Shown: positions 25,648-34,869, counted from the stretch's first letter. The stretch: 64,000 nucleotides of DNA from Candidatus Zipacnadia bacterium (GCA_029821735.1 JALGSU010000022.1:25965-89964); one strand, 5' to 3'. The notes: a model not told the origin generated them from the letters alone. Numbers and translations: made by a program.

Positions 25648-26208
25648 ATGACCGGTCGCAAGGAAGACGCCGTTCGCACTGATCACAGCAATGAGGTGAT
25701 GAAACGCTGCTGTCACTATGGCAGCTGCAACGCGCCCAAATGTCCGCTTGACCTACTCTACGAGGAGCGAGATAGGACGCAGGAGGGCGAGGAGGTCTGC
25801 TGCGCCCGCAAGTCGACGCGTCTCCGAATCGTGGTGCAGGCGATTGAGGACGGGGTCCCTGCCGCCTCGCAGCTGAAGCACGGAGGGCTGACAAGGCGTG
25901 AGGCGGGCGCCCAAGAACGGAGCAGGAAAGCCAAAGCGCGATTCGCGGCACTGCCTGTCGCGCAACAAGAGAAGACCCGAGCCGCAGCAATACGGCAATT
26001 GGTCTATGCCCGAGCAGTCCGGAAACGGAAACGAGAGGGGCAACCCTCGTTGGAGAGCATGCTTGGGGAGCCGGCAGGACCGACGGGGACAACACCTCAA
26101 CAACCCCCGTTGTGTTCGCCCATCGACGTGGCAGAGGACAGACACTCCCACCAGATGGTGCCAGGCCTCAAGCCGAGAGCTGTCGGAGCACCTGCGGCTC
26201 CAGCCTGA
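25648..26208 (+). CDS. Cys-rich putative zinc-binding protein of unknown function
   Basis: I chose the ATG at 25648 because AAGGAGG lies 7 bases upstream; a longer frame from 25309 overlaps the repeats and has no ribosome site. The product has 186 residues. Near residue 18 it has a dense cysteine cluster, CCHYGSCNAPKCPLD, followed by two more Cys near 50 (VCCARKSTRLR). The pattern suggests a metal-binding knuckle. The middle is basic and helical (ERSRKAKARF, VRKRKREG) and the tail is Pro-rich. I do not recognise the family. Its place after the iteron-like repeats suggests an accessory replication or regulatory protein of the element. Confidence 0.6.
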   Translation: MTGRKEDAVRTDHSNEVMKRCCHYGSCNAPKCPLDLLYEERDRTQEGEEVCCARKSTRLRIVVQAIEDGVPAASQLKHGGLTRREAGAQERSRKAKARFAALPVAQQEKTRAAAIRQLVYARAVRKRKREGQPSLESMLGEPAGPTGTTPQQPPLCSPIDVAEDRHSHQMVPGLKPRAVGAPAAPA

Positions 26209-26300
26209 CTTGACGTGGACGATGCGCTTAGTTGAGGTCTTCAGCGTCGGCTGCAGGACCTCCCCGAACCCCGATATTTGATACCGCTTATGACGATTCA

Positions 26301-26329
26301 TTGACACATGACCTTCGTGAGCATATACT
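26301..26329 (+). promoter_or_regulatory. Promoter of the catalytic-only recombinase at 26374
   Basis: TTGACA at 26301-26306 and TATACT at 26324-26329 are separated by 17 bases, a near-consensus sigma-70-type promoter. The start site would fall near 26336, inside the palindrome that follows. Confidence 0.7.
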
Positions 26330-26359
26330 GATACCGAGAATATAGTTTCTCGGTATCAG
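26328..26359. promoter_or_regulatory. Perfect 13-6-13 palindrome: operator or recombination core site
   Basis: CTGATACCGAGAA (26328-26340), a 6-bp spacer TATAGT, and its exact reverse complement (26347-26359) form a 32-bp site. Arm and spacer lengths resemble tyrosine-recombinase core sites. It also overlaps the -10 box and start site of the recombinase promoter, so it could be an autoregulatory operator. A further half site, TGATACCG, lies at 26279-26286, 50 bp before the one in the left arm. Confidence 0.7.
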
Positions 26360-26373
26360 AGGTGCTCCGGACC

Positions 26374-27150
26374 ATGGCGAAGCGACGACTCCCCACGGTA
26401 CTCACCGACGAGGAATTAGCGGCGATCCTCAGGCTTCCGAACGTGCAGACGCCAAGCGGTCTGCGCAATAAGGCCATGCTCAAGACGATGGCTTACGGTG
26501 GCCTGCGGGTCAGTGAAGTTGTGGCGCTCCCGACCAAGGACACCCGCCGCGAGAACGGGCGGGTGTCCTTGGACATCCGCAACGGCAAGGGCGGCAAGGA
26601 CCGGACTGTGCCTCTGCCAGATCACGCCGCCGAGACGCTCGAGATGTGGCTCAGCGGACGCAAGCAGCTGGGGATCAGCAACGGGCATGTCTTCTGCACG
26701 ATCGCGAAGGGCAGGAACATCCACCCGAAATCCACGAGCGTTGGTCTGGGCGACGAGAAGACCGAGACCGAGTTGACGCCCGGGACACCACTGAACCCGC
26801 GGTATGTTCGGGCCCTGGTGACCCGGCTCGCGGCGAAGGCCGACATCGAGAAGCAGGTGACTCCGCACGTTCTCAGGCACACGGCGGCGACCAGGATGCT
26901 GAAGGCGGCTGGAGATGTTCGCCGAGTGCAGGAATTCCTCGGCCATGCGAACGTCGGTACCACGCAGATCTACACGCATGTGCTGGCCGAGGACGTCGCC
27001 GAGGCCGTGGACCTCGTCGGCGACGTTGAGGCGGAGGCCCAGAGCGAGGAGCGGACGGCAGCCGACGATCTGGCGCAGCAGGTCTTGGCGGCACTGCCGG
27101 AGGAAGTGCGCGCAGCGATCAGGAGGGCCGCGGGCGCCGAGATCGGGTAG
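26374..27150 (+). CDS. Catalytic-domain-only tyrosine recombinase
   Basis: The ATG at 26374 (MAKRRLPTV) is preferred over a GTG at 26362. At 258 residues the protein lacks the SAM-like core-binding domain and begins directly with the catalytic domain (LTDEELAAILRL). Active-site motifs are complete: YGGLRVSEVVAL, NGKGGKDRTVPL, HVLRHTAATRML, and FLGHANVGTTQIYTHV with the Tyr. The tail QQVLAALPEEVRAAIRRA is shared with the related gene at 32559, so both belong to one subfamily. The promoter palindrome lies just upstream and a conserved noncoding repeat just downstream, suggesting a self-contained mobile or invertible unit. Confidence 0.85.
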   Translation: MAKRRLPTVLTDEELAAILRLPNVQTPSGLRNKAMLKTMAYGGLRVSEVVALPTKDTRRENGRVSLDIRNGKGGKDRTVPLPDHAAETLEMWLSGRKQLGISNGHVFCTIAKGRNIHPKSTSVGLGDEKTETELTPGTPLNPRYVRALVTRLAAKADIEKQVTPHVLRHTAATRMLKAAGDVRRVQEFLGHANVGTTQIYTHVLAEDVAEAVDLVGDVEAEAQSEERTAADDLAQQVLAALPEEVRAAIRRAAGAEIG

Positions 27151-27248
27151 GCGACCGTGTTGTTGCTCGCCCATCAACTGCATTCAGGCTACGGAGCCGC
27201 CCACGTCTCACCGCTCAGGTAGCCGTCGGTGCTCACGGAGTGCCCCTC

Positions 27249-27694
27249 TTTGCGCCTCTGTCATGGGATGACCTTCGGGCTCAACTGGCCGAGGCGCGGC
27301 AACAGCACAAGTCCCCAGCGTCGCCATCCCCACTCGTCCTCCCGTGCGCCCTGTGACCATGGGCCATCGAACAGAAGAGCTTCCACCCGGCTCCGAAGAG
27401 TGCTGGGTAGGTACTGATGGACTCGTGTTCCGGGCTTCTCGGGGCTACAGCCTTCCGTGCAGTTTCTGCCGAACAAGACGGACCCACACGCCAGGTTGAG
27501 GAAACGGGAGATTATCCTGTGTGAGAGCCCGCCTCAAGGTAGCGGCGGAGCATGGACCCTCGTGAACCGGTCCACCCCTGGAACTCACAGGATAATTGAG
27601 AAAAGTGCATCAGCAATGGGCACTGTCTGCACGTGCCCACACGTCAACACGCACGATCGGCTCCATCCCCCGCAACGAAGTCACCACGGCTTGG
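27249..27694 (+). repeat. ~440-bp noncoding repeat, copy 1 (downstream of recombinase)
   Basis: This interval matches 33568-34001 in the same orientation over its whole length, with indels. It starts at TTTGCGCCTCTGTCATGGGA and ends at TCACCACGGCTTGG. In both places it lies after a catalytic-only recombinase gene. It contains an 86-nt structured core (27511-27596). No ORF is conserved between the copies, so it is probably a noncoding end or attachment region of a mobile element. The stretch 27695-27992 before the next gene shows nothing else recognisable. Confidence 0.8.
27511..27596 (+). other. Structured core of repeat copy 1
   Basis: ATTATCCTGTG at 27511-27521 pairs perfectly with CACAGGATAAT at 27586-27596. 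Inside lies a smaller hairpin, TGGACC (27553-27558) with GGTCCA (27569-27574). The same outer and inner stems occur at 33827-33912 with identical total length of 86 nt. This could be a folded single-strand recombination site or a structured RNA. Confidence 0.6.
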
Positions 27695-27992
27695 CTCCCC
27701 CTACTGGACCAACTCCGCAACTGGATGAGCAGCGAGGAGTGTCGGGAGATGGCGAGAGACATCTGAGGAGCATGCCCGGGAGTATAGAGGAAATATCGCG
27801 GGTGCGACGGACCTGTGGTGACCCCGGGCGGGTGGCGCCACGTCATCGCCCATGTCGTCGGCGGCAAGGTCGAAGCCACCGTGGACGGCGGGCCCCCGAT
27901 GCAGTACACTGACCCCGGACGCTCGCCGGGGCTGATCGCTTGGGGCGAGTTCCATAGCGTACGCGTCTGCAGTAGACAAGGGTGATACGACA

Positions 27993-30900
27993 ATGTCAAT
28001 CGCGCTGATAGTTGCTCTCATGACAGTCGCGGGTTCAACTGCGTGGGCGGTCCCGTCGATCGTGGAGGAACTCAGCGAGGGTGTTTACGTCGTGCGCGAT
28101 GAGGACGGTGGGAACTGGGGTGGGTGGTCGATGGGCGTCACGCATATGAGCTCGGCGCCGTACATGGCGAAGAAGATCCTCGACCTAAGCGATCTGCCCG
28201 AAGAACTCTGGGAGCAGGCGAGCGAGGTGCGGCTGTCGGTCTATATGTCTGTGCACGACTACTCGTGGAGCACGCTGGCCGAGGCGAATGGCCTGGACGA
28301 GGAGTTCGAGGTGATCGTCAATGGGGAGGTGCACAGATTCCCGACCAACTGCGGGGCGCCGGTGATGGAACGAGTGACTGGCGTGTCCTACCCGGAGTGG
28401 TATGACTTCGTGATATCGAAGGACGAGTTCGTTCGCGGGGTCAACGAGATCATCTTCCACAAGGCCGAAGGAGACAAGGCGGACGACTTCTTCTATCTGG
28501 GCATTAACAACGGGCCCTCACGAGGGAACAGCGAGGTGAACCTGAAGGGAGAGAAGTGGCAAAGCGACATGTTGACGGTGCCCGGCGGCGGTGGCGAGTA
28601 TATGGTCCGCCTCTACGTCATCACCGGCGACACCTCGCTCGAGGCGACGTGGACGCCAGCGGCCACGCCAGCGCTGACCGATCCGGCTGGCGTCATCGAC
28701 TACGCGGGCGCGCATGGCGCTGAGCAGACGCCCGAGGGTGTGAAGCTGGCGGTTGGGCAGAGCGCGCGGGTTGAGTGGCATCCCGGCGTGCTCGACAGGT
28801 TCCGGCCCGCGCAGGTGGCAGTGCAGGCCGACGGGGCGGTGACCTTCGCTTGGTTGGACGAGGCAGGAGTGGCGCAAGACGTGGTCGAGGGACTGAGCCA
28901 GACGCTGGCAGCAGACCGGGGCGAGATGGTTGGCGGCTTGGTTCTGACCGCGACGGAAGTGGCCACGATCAAGGGCGTGACGCTCAGGGGGGCTCGGAAT
29001 TTCCACCCGAGGCCGGAGCCGATCGACATGGCACCGGTAGTCAAGCTCTGTCCTCCCATGGAGCCGCCGCAGCCGGCGTCGTGTGTGATTGAGGGTAACA
29101 CCGCGACGCTGACCAGCCCATCGGTCCGCTGCACCTTCAACACCGATGGGAAGCTGCGGATGACGTCGCTGTTCAACGAGTATTTGAGGACTGAGATGCT
29201 GCGCTCGCCGGAGGATGTGCTGCTGTTTCTGGTCGAGGTGGCTGAGACACGTTACGCGGGAAGTCAGGACTTCGTGTGCGAGGGCGTCACGCCTGTCGAG
29301 GATGGGTTTGTGGCGACGCTGACGATGGCGGAGCCTGCGCTGCGGGCGGAACTGACCGCGCGCGTGGATGACGAGGGCCTGCGGCTGGGGATGGTCATGA
29401 GCAACGCGGGAGAGGCGTCTGTGGACTTCAAGGTGGCTTTCCCGCATCTCGCCGGGTTGGCGGCGTCGGACGAGCCGGTGGACGACTACTACTTCTTCCC
29501 GTGGGGTGGGGGGATCATCGCGAGCCGGCCGGCGATGATTCGGCGGGGGTATGGTGACCACGAGGCGATCTACCAGGTCATGGACATTTTCAGCCCTGCG
29601 AAGGGTGCGGGGCTATACCTCAGGGCGGATGACGCGGAGGGCTGGCACAAGGTGCTGGCGATGCGCAAGCATGTGCCGGGCGTAACCGAGGAGAAGGCCG
29701 AGAAGTTGTACAAGCGCGGGCGTCCCGAGTTCGAGTGGACCAACCCGCTGACCCAGGAAGTCGAGGGGATCGCTCTCGCGTACGAGTATCAGCGGCGCAC
29801 GCGCAAGCCAGGCGAGAGCTTCGCACCAGCGGAAGTGGTGCTGGCCGGGCATCCGGGCGACTGGCATGTGGCGATGCAGCGATACGCTGACTGGGCGCAT
29901 GAGGTCTGGCAGTTCCGCCCGTATCCGTCGAAGCTGCATACCACGCGCAACATGATAGCGGTGGGCTGGGCCACGGGGTATCTGTTCCGGGACGGGGCAT
30001 ACCGGACCGATATCATCAAGCCGAGAACCAACTGCATTGAGCTGATGAGCTGGTGGGACTGGTCGAACGTCGGGCCGTTCGGCACGCCGCTGGATAAACT
30101 CGACACAATCATGGACGCACCCGCCATCGAGCGCTGGAAGGACTACATCGTGCCCGACCCGGTGACGGGGGAGACGATGTGGAACAATCAGCCGAATGAC
30201 TACACTGGATACAACGAGCGCTTTGGCGGGCTCCCGGCGTTCCGGGAGGCCATAGAGACCTACCGCGAACTGGGCTCTGACCTGGTAACGCTCTACACGG
30301 ACCCGTTCAGGCTGGATGATGCGTGCGAACTGGGGCAGGCCCACGGCGAGCAGTGGGGCGTGGTTGGTGACGATGGGGAGAAGACGACGCACTACTACGT
30401 GTGGAACCCGTGCCACGATCTGCCCGCAGTGCGCGAGTGGGTGGCAGAGGCGATGGGGCGGGTGATGCGCGAGACGGGCGCGGACGGCATCCGTCTGGAT
30501 GAGTACGGGCACCGCGGGTGGGCGTGCTATGACGAGACGCATGAGCACACCTACGCCGAGTTTGGGATCACTCAGTGGAACAAGGCGGTCGCCGAGACCT
30601 GTCGGATGGTACACGAGGAGATGGACAAGGTTCGCCCGGACCTGGTGCTGACCACCGAGGCCCCGGCGTATGACTACATGCTGCAGTATCTCGAGGGCTG
30701 CATCACGTACGATTGCACGGTGCAGGCCAGCCCGCTGCGTCCACTGGAGTGCAACGCGCAGCGCTTCTACTTCCGAGAGTGTAAGCCCTACGAACTGGAT
30801 CACCGCGGGGCCGATGTGAAGGACCACAAGAAGTTCTGGAACGCCGTCGAGAGCTTCGGGCGCTACTACCCGGCCAACTACTACGCGATCCTGGATCAGA

Positions 30901-31421
30901 ACGAGGATACGTACTGGCTCGGCGAAGCGTATCCGCTGCTGGTGACGTCGGGGCGAGCCGATGACGTTTACGTCAACCGGTTCAGCGGCGATGGCAAGGT
31001 GCTGTATCACCTATACAACGCAAAGGGGCACACTTTCGAGGGTACCGCGCTGAGCGTCGGACTTCGCGACGAGGAGCACCTGTTCGACCTGCTGGAATGC
31101 GCTGAGGTGACACCGGAGATGCGCAACGGACTGGCGTACGTGAGCGTCTACCTGGGGCGCGATGATGTGGCATGCATCGCGCAATTGCAGCGGCGGCTGA
31201 GTGTGACCCGCGATGGAGATGCGCTGAGGGTGACGGTGGCCGGCGAGGTGGCGGGGATGGCGCTGAGTGTGGCGGATATCAACGGCGTCGAGCTGCTTGC
31301 GCAGGAGGCGAAGACCGGTCTCAACACACTGGACCTGGCGCAGATGGCGGAAGGCGCGTCGCCGATGTGCGTGAAGCTGCTGCGGCGCAAGGCTCTGGTG
31401 GATGTGGCGGAAGTGCGCTGA
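27993..31421 (+). CDS. Large secreted glycoside-hydrolase-like protein (TIM-barrel, DUF6259-like)
   Basis: The ATG at 27993 follows AAGGGTGAT. The product has 1142 residues with a signal peptide (MSIALIVALMTVAGSTAWA). Residues 30-210 look like a beta-sandwich carbohydrate-binding region. A long beta-rich segment (290-600) precedes a TIM-barrel-like domain with RNMIAVGWATGYLF, GSDLVTLYTDPF, GADGIRLDEYG (a plausible catalytic Asp near residue 833) and LTTEAPAYDYM (a Glu near 885). The order resembles GH36-type and DUF6259 proteins, with a beta-sandwich followed by a barrel. The substrate is unknown. It lies between the two recombinase-repeat units, possibly as cargo. Confidence 0.65.
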   Translation: MSIALIVALMTVAGSTAWAVPSIVEELSEGVYVVRDEDGGNWGGWSMGVTHMSSAPYMAKKILDLSDLPEELWEQASEVRLSVYMSVHDYSWSTLAEANGLDEEFEVIVNGEVHRFPTNCGAPVMERVTGVSYPEWYDFVISKDEFVRGVNEIIFHKAEGDKADDFFYLGINNGPSRGNSEVNLKGEKWQSDMLTVPGGGGEYMVRLYVITGDTSLEATWTPAATPALTDPAGVIDYAGAHGAEQTPEGVKLAVGQSARVEWHPGVLDRFRPAQVAVQADGAVTFAWLDEAGVAQDVVEGLSQTLAADRGEMVGGLVLTATEVATIKGVTLRGARNFHPRPEPIDMAPVVKLCPPMEPPQPASCVIEGNTATLTSPSVRCTFNTDGKLRMTSLFNEYLRTEMLRSPEDVLLFLVEVAETRYAGSQDFVCEGVTPVEDGFVATLTMAEPALRAELTARVDDEGLRLGMVMSNAGEASVDFKVAFPHLAGLAASDEPVDDYYFFPWGGGIIASRPAMIRRGYGDHEAIYQVMDIFSPAKGAGLYLRADDAEGWHKVLAMRKHVPGVTEEKAEKLYKRGRPEFEWTNPLTQEVEGIALAYEYQRRTRKPGESFAPAEVVLAGHPGDWHVAMQRYADWAHEVWQFRPYPSKLHTTRNMIAVGWATGYLFRDGAYRTDIIKPRTNCIELMSWWDWSNVGPFGTPLDKLDTIMDAPAIERWKDYIVPDPVTGETMWNNQPNDYTGYNERFGGLPAFREAIETYRELGSDLVTLYTDPFRLDDACELGQAHGEQWGVVGDDGEKTTHYYVWNPCHDLPAVREWVAEAMGRVMRETGADGIRLDEYGHRGWACYDETHEHTYAEFGITQWNKAVAETCRMVHEEMDKVRPDLVLTTEAPAYDYMLQYLEGCITYDCTVQASPLRPLECNAQRFYFRECKPYELDHRGADVKDHKKFWNAVESFGRYYPANYYAILDQNEDTYWLGEAYPLLVTSGRADDVYVNRFSGDGKVLYHLYNAKGHTFEGTALSVGLRDEEHLFDLLECAEVTPEMRNGLAYVSVYLGRDDVACIAQLQRRLSVTRDGDALRVTVAGEVAGMALSVADINGVELLAQEAKTGLNTLDLAQMAEGASPMCVKLLRRKALVDVAEVR

Positions 31422-31484
31422 ACGGATTGACGGCATCTAAGTCCAGTAGGTGGTTGTTCACGGCCTCCGACACCCCGTCAGCCG

Positions 31485-32501
31485 CTACCACGGGCCAACC
31501 ACCAGATGCGCATGCCGAACGGGGGCGCCGCGGAAGGGACTACGTGGTACTCGCGAGATGAAGTCACGACTCTCCCCTGGTTTCATCGTGCGCTCATCGG
31601 TGAGCGGTGGCAACGTGATCTCCTCCAATCTCGCCCCGCTTGCGTCGCAGACAGCAATCGCCACAACGCCACTCTTGCTGCCCTCCCAGTCGGGCGAGGG
31701 CATCTGACTGGAGGCAACACTGCCGCGTATGCACGTGTAGATACGGCCTTGGCTGTCGACACCCGCCAGATCGGTGCCCGGCAGCTTCATCGCCGCCACG
31801 CTATCCGCACTGGTCCCGATCCGACGGACGGTGACTCCGCTGTTCTCGTTCGAAGACCAATCCTGCACGATGAAGCCTCGACGAGATGGGTCTGCGTGAA
31901 GGTGCCCGAGGTGCTGCTCCCCGAGGCTGACCCTCTCTTCCGCTCGATACTGGCTCTGCAGGTCGCCCTCGTCGTTGTAGACTACCACCCAGTCGCTCGT
32001 CCCCACCTCGCCCGGACGGCTCCAGAGTACGGCAAATACTGGACCTGGCAGTAAGGCGATCTCAGCCGCAAAGAGACCGAACTCAGGCGGACTCGGCCGC
32101 AAGTTCAAGAGCCTACCCGAGCCCTCGCCCTCATGGACCACTACGGCGTGCTCGTAGTCTGTGGCGCCAAGATCAGAGACTGCCCAGATGGCGTACACAG
32201 TCCCGTCGGGTGCTGCAGTTGAACAGGTTAGAAATGGTCCATCCCCGCGTGGGCGACTGAGCTCCGCAGGTGGGTCAAGAGGCCAGACGCTGTGAAGGGC
32301 CCCATCGGGAATGGCGAGGCACACGACTTGGCATGTGGTGCTTTCCTCTACCACATGGATGTACTGCCCCCCAAAGGTCGGTCCAAGTGTTATGTTAGTG
32401 TTGGAGCACTGCTCTTGCTCGCGGCACGATGGGCATATGCTCACCAGAACTGGCTTGACCTGCGCTATTACTTCTGAATATGCTTGATGGGTGATTTGCA
32501 T
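31485..32501 (-). pseudogene. Propeller-type protein fragment truncated at both ends
   Basis: The minus frame contains a convincing protein stretch from about 32330 down to 31490: LTCSTAAPDGTVYAIWAVSD, VVVYNDEGDLQSQYRAEE, LAGVDSQGRIYTCIRGSV. These spaced strand-DG-strand motifs resemble NHL/TolB-like six-bladed propellers. The frame stays open to 33179 only because it crosses the opposite strand of a recombinase gene; MQITHQ at 32501 is the last start before that. The C-terminus stops abruptly in what should be another blade (HLVVGPW). Both ends seem cut by rearrangement near the recombinase unit. I regard it as a relic. Confidence 0.5.
32365..32407. repeat. Dispersed short repeat, copy 1
   Basis: The core GTCGGTCCAAGTGTTATGTTA is shared, with few changes, with 38578-38622 and more loosely 61457-61504. 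All three are near the 5' side of a gene or gene relic. The function is unknown. Confidence 0.45.
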
Positions 32502-32512
32502 CGTGATATACT
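32484..32512 (+). promoter_or_regulatory. Promoter of the recombinase at 32559
   Basis: TTGATG at 32484-32489 and TATACT at 32507-32512 have a 17-bp spacer. A 9-bp inverted repeat, TTACTTCTG (32468-32476) and CAGAAGTAA (32532-32540), brackets the promoter symmetrically. This is a possible operator pair or recombination site, comparable in position to the palindrome of the related gene at 26374. Confidence 0.6.
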
Positions 32513-32558
32513 TCCGCAAATACAAGATTAGCAGAAGTAAACGCAGGGAGAGAGACGA

Positions 32559-33323
32559 ATGGCGGAGAACGGGGGCACGCGTGCGCAGGAAGCACTCACG
32601 GTGGAGGAGCTTGACGCGCTGCTTGACGCGATAGAGACCCGAAGCCCGACCGGAAAGCGCAACTTGGCGCTGCTGACACTCATGGCCGACGCGGGCCTGC
32701 GGGTCGGCGAGGCACTCGCGCTTGAGACGCGCGATCTGGTCAAAGAGGCCGGGCAAATCATGGCCGTCAAGGTGCGCAACGGCAAGGGCGGCAAGGCTGC
32801 GGACCTCGCGGTCAGCCGGCGAACTGCTTCGCGCTTGGCGCGATGGCTTGCCGCGCGCGGGAAGCTCAAAATCGCTGCCGGCCCCATATTCTGCACGATC
32901 TCCACCGGGCAGCGGGCGCGCGGGCGCGCAACGTCGGAGGGCTTTGCCAAGGGCACTGAGTTCGTGAACCTGCAACCGGGCAGGCAAATCAGTGCGGAAT
33001 ACGTTCGCCAACTGCTTACCCGTCTGACTGAGCGCGCGAACATCACGGCGCACGTAACACCTCACACTTTGCGGCACACCTTCGCGACACATCTGCTGCG
33101 TGCCACCGGGAACCTGAAGCTCGTGCAGCAGGCCCTGCGGCACTCCGACGTCGCCACGACCGCGAGGGTGTATTCGCACCTGACCTCACGCGACGTCGAG
33201 GACGCGGTGCGGGCGCTGCGCGGCGATGAGGCCGCGACCATGGCTGAGCAGGTGCTGGCTGCAATGCCCCCCGAAGTGCGGGCGGCCTTGTCGCAGCAGC
33301 TCAAGAAGGAGGGTGCCGCGTGA
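32559..33323 (+). CDS. Catalytic-domain-only tyrosine recombinase (second copy of family)
   Basis: The ATG at 32559 follows GGGAGAG, giving 254 residues. Like the gene at 26374 it lacks an N-terminal core-binding domain, starting with LTVEELDALLDAI. Catalytic motifs are intact: DAGLRVGEALALE, NGKGGKAADLAV, HTLRHTFATHLL, and LRHSDVATTARVYSHL with the Tyr. The C-terminal tail AEQVLAAMPPEVRAAL matches its relative. A copy of the ~440-bp noncoding repeat begins 245 bp after its stop. A third, decayed member is at 35027-35126. The gene probably belongs to a small self-moving or inverting element. Confidence 0.87.
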   Translation: MAENGGTRAQEALTVEELDALLDAIETRSPTGKRNLALLTLMADAGLRVGEALALETRDLVKEAGQIMAVKVRNGKGGKAADLAVSRRTASRLARWLAARGKLKIAAGPIFCTISTGQRARGRATSEGFAKGTEFVNLQPGRQISAEYVRQLLTRLTERANITAHVTPHTLRHTFATHLLRATGNLKLVQQALRHSDVATTARVYSHLTSRDVEDAVRALRGDEAATMAEQVLAAMPPEVRAALSQQLKKEGAA

Positions 33324-33567
33324 ATGCAGGTCTGGGGCTGTCCTGGCGGAGCCGCGGCGGCGCCATGGTGATGTTGAGTGAGACGCCTGGAGAAGGAGCC
33401 CATCAGTGTGAGCCAGCGGAGGGACAGTGACCTCGTCTGGGCGCTCCCGCTTTGGGCCTCTACGCGACCGGGTCGTTTCCTGCAGGTTAGGGTCTGCACG
33501 TAGTGTCTTTGTATCGGCAACCGTCATGGGGTGTCCTTCTGAAGATGACCGTCCCTGGATATTCCTT

Positions 33568-34001
33568 TTTGCGCCTCTGTCATGGGATGACCTTCGGGCT
33601 CAACTGGCCGTGGCGTGGCAACAAGCAGTCGCCAGCGTCGCCAGCCCCACTCGTCCTCCCGTGCACGCTGCTCGATGCGTCGGCGAATATGAGCGCATTC
33701 ACTCGAGTCGGATGAGCAATGGGTAGGCACCGATGGGCTCGTGTTCTGGACCTACCGAGCCGATTGCCCTGTACGTAGTGCCTGCCGAACACTATGCACC
33801 CGCACGCCAAGTTCAGGAAACGGGAGATTATCCTGTGTGAAAGCGCGTCTCGAGGTAGCGGTGGGGCATGGACCCTCCTGAACCGGTCCACCTCTGGAAC
33901 TCACAGGATAATTGAGTAAAGTGCATCAGCAATGGGCACTGCCTGCGCGCGCCCACACGCACGATCGGCTCCATCCCCCGCAACGAGGTCACCACGGCTT
34001 G
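33568..34001 (+). repeat. ~440-bp noncoding repeat, copy 2
   Basis: This is the same sequence as 27249-27694, in the same orientation and the same position relative to a recombinase gene. The 86-nt structured core is at 33827-33912 with the ATTATCCTGTG/CACAGGATAAT outer stem unchanged. The sequence between the recombinase stop and the repeat (33324-33567) is not shared with copy 1 and shows no feature. Confidence 0.8.
33827..33912 (+). other. Structured core of repeat copy 2
   Basis: The outer 11-bp stem (33827-33837 with 33902-33912) and inner TGGACC/GGTCCA hairpin are kept, while several bases in the loops differ from copy 1. Stem conservation against loop change suggests the fold matters. 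Confidence 0.6.
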
Positions 34002-34089
34002 GGTCCGCGCCCTTGCTTGGGGCCACGGAAGCCGCCCCACCCAATGCCGTTGCCTGAGTTCCGGGCGCGGGGGTGACGATCAGCGCATG

Positions 34090-34869
34090 TTCGGGGTCGG
34101 GCACGGCGAAGGCAGGCGCTTCTTCGCCGACCTCCGCATCGTCGTCATCGAGAAAGCCTGCGTCCGCCGGAGTAGGCTGGATGCACCACCTACCGGCTTC
34201 GCCCGGCGCGCGTTTGGCAGGAGGCCACGCCCGTCACGGTGGAGGAGGGCTTGGCACAACGGTCTCACGCGCAGACGAAGTCGTTCGCGCGCAACCGCAT
34301 CGACGTGATCGCCCGGCACACTGACGACGAGGCGCTCGGGACCGCGCGAGTGCTGATAGACGGACGGTCACCCTCCGAGTTCCCGGAGCTGTACTACCAC
34401 GAGCGCCACGCCCGTCGCGGGCCGCCCGGCAATTCACCGCATCGACCACGAGGTGGCGTTGCAGATCGAGGAGTGGACGGCGAAGATACTCGAGTGCGAT
34501 TTGGAGCAGGACATCCTGCGCTACGAGGTCACCGGATCGAAGACCGGCCCCGACGGGACCGGCGAGCACAACGAACGCTTCGTCTCGAACTCGAGGCGCG
34601 TGGTCATCGAGCCGAAGATGTGGATGGTCAACTGGTCACTGCGCTACCGCGAGGCCGACCTACCCGACGACTACCAGGTCACTTGGCGGACGCTACCGCT
34701 GTTCGTGGACACGTATGAGGCGCCGGTGACCGACGATCCGGCCGGGGAGTATGCAACGCGACTGGTGCAGGGCCTGGCGAACTCCGAGCATACGCTCAAG
34801 CTCATCCCCAGCGGCGACGGTCCGGTGCCGGTCGCGGCCTTCCGGGTGTATTGCCCGCCGCTGCAGTAG
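34090..34869 (+). pseudogene. Frameshifted remnant of a secreted SGNH/esterase-like protein
   Basis: Protein-like segments appear in successive frames: RNRIDVIARHTDDEALGTAR and SPSEFPELYYHERHA (about 34278-34410), then after a frame change AIHRIDHEVALQIEEWTAK through VVIEPKMWMVNWSLRYREAD to the stop at 34867-34869. The final part (NSEHTLKLIPSGDGPVPVAA) resembles the C-terminal beta domain of GDSL/SGNH-type hydrolases. The upstream portion down to about 34090 is too damaged to place, and no start codon or signal peptide is recognisable. The 138-residue final ORF alone is unlikely to be functional. Confidence 0.55.

Noticed and set aside
27511..27596. Integron attC site
   Set aside because: The fold is attC-like in size, but no GTTRRRY/RYYYAAC boxes are seen and the recombinase lacks the integron integrase insert and N-terminal domain.
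32502..33179. 5' part of the 564-codon minus ORF
   Set aside because: This part is antisense to the intact recombinase at 32559-33323. Only the portion below 32501 looks like a protein relic.
34453..34869. Intact 138-residue gene
   Set aside because: Homologous-looking sequence continues upstream in another frame, so this is the tail of a broken larger gene.
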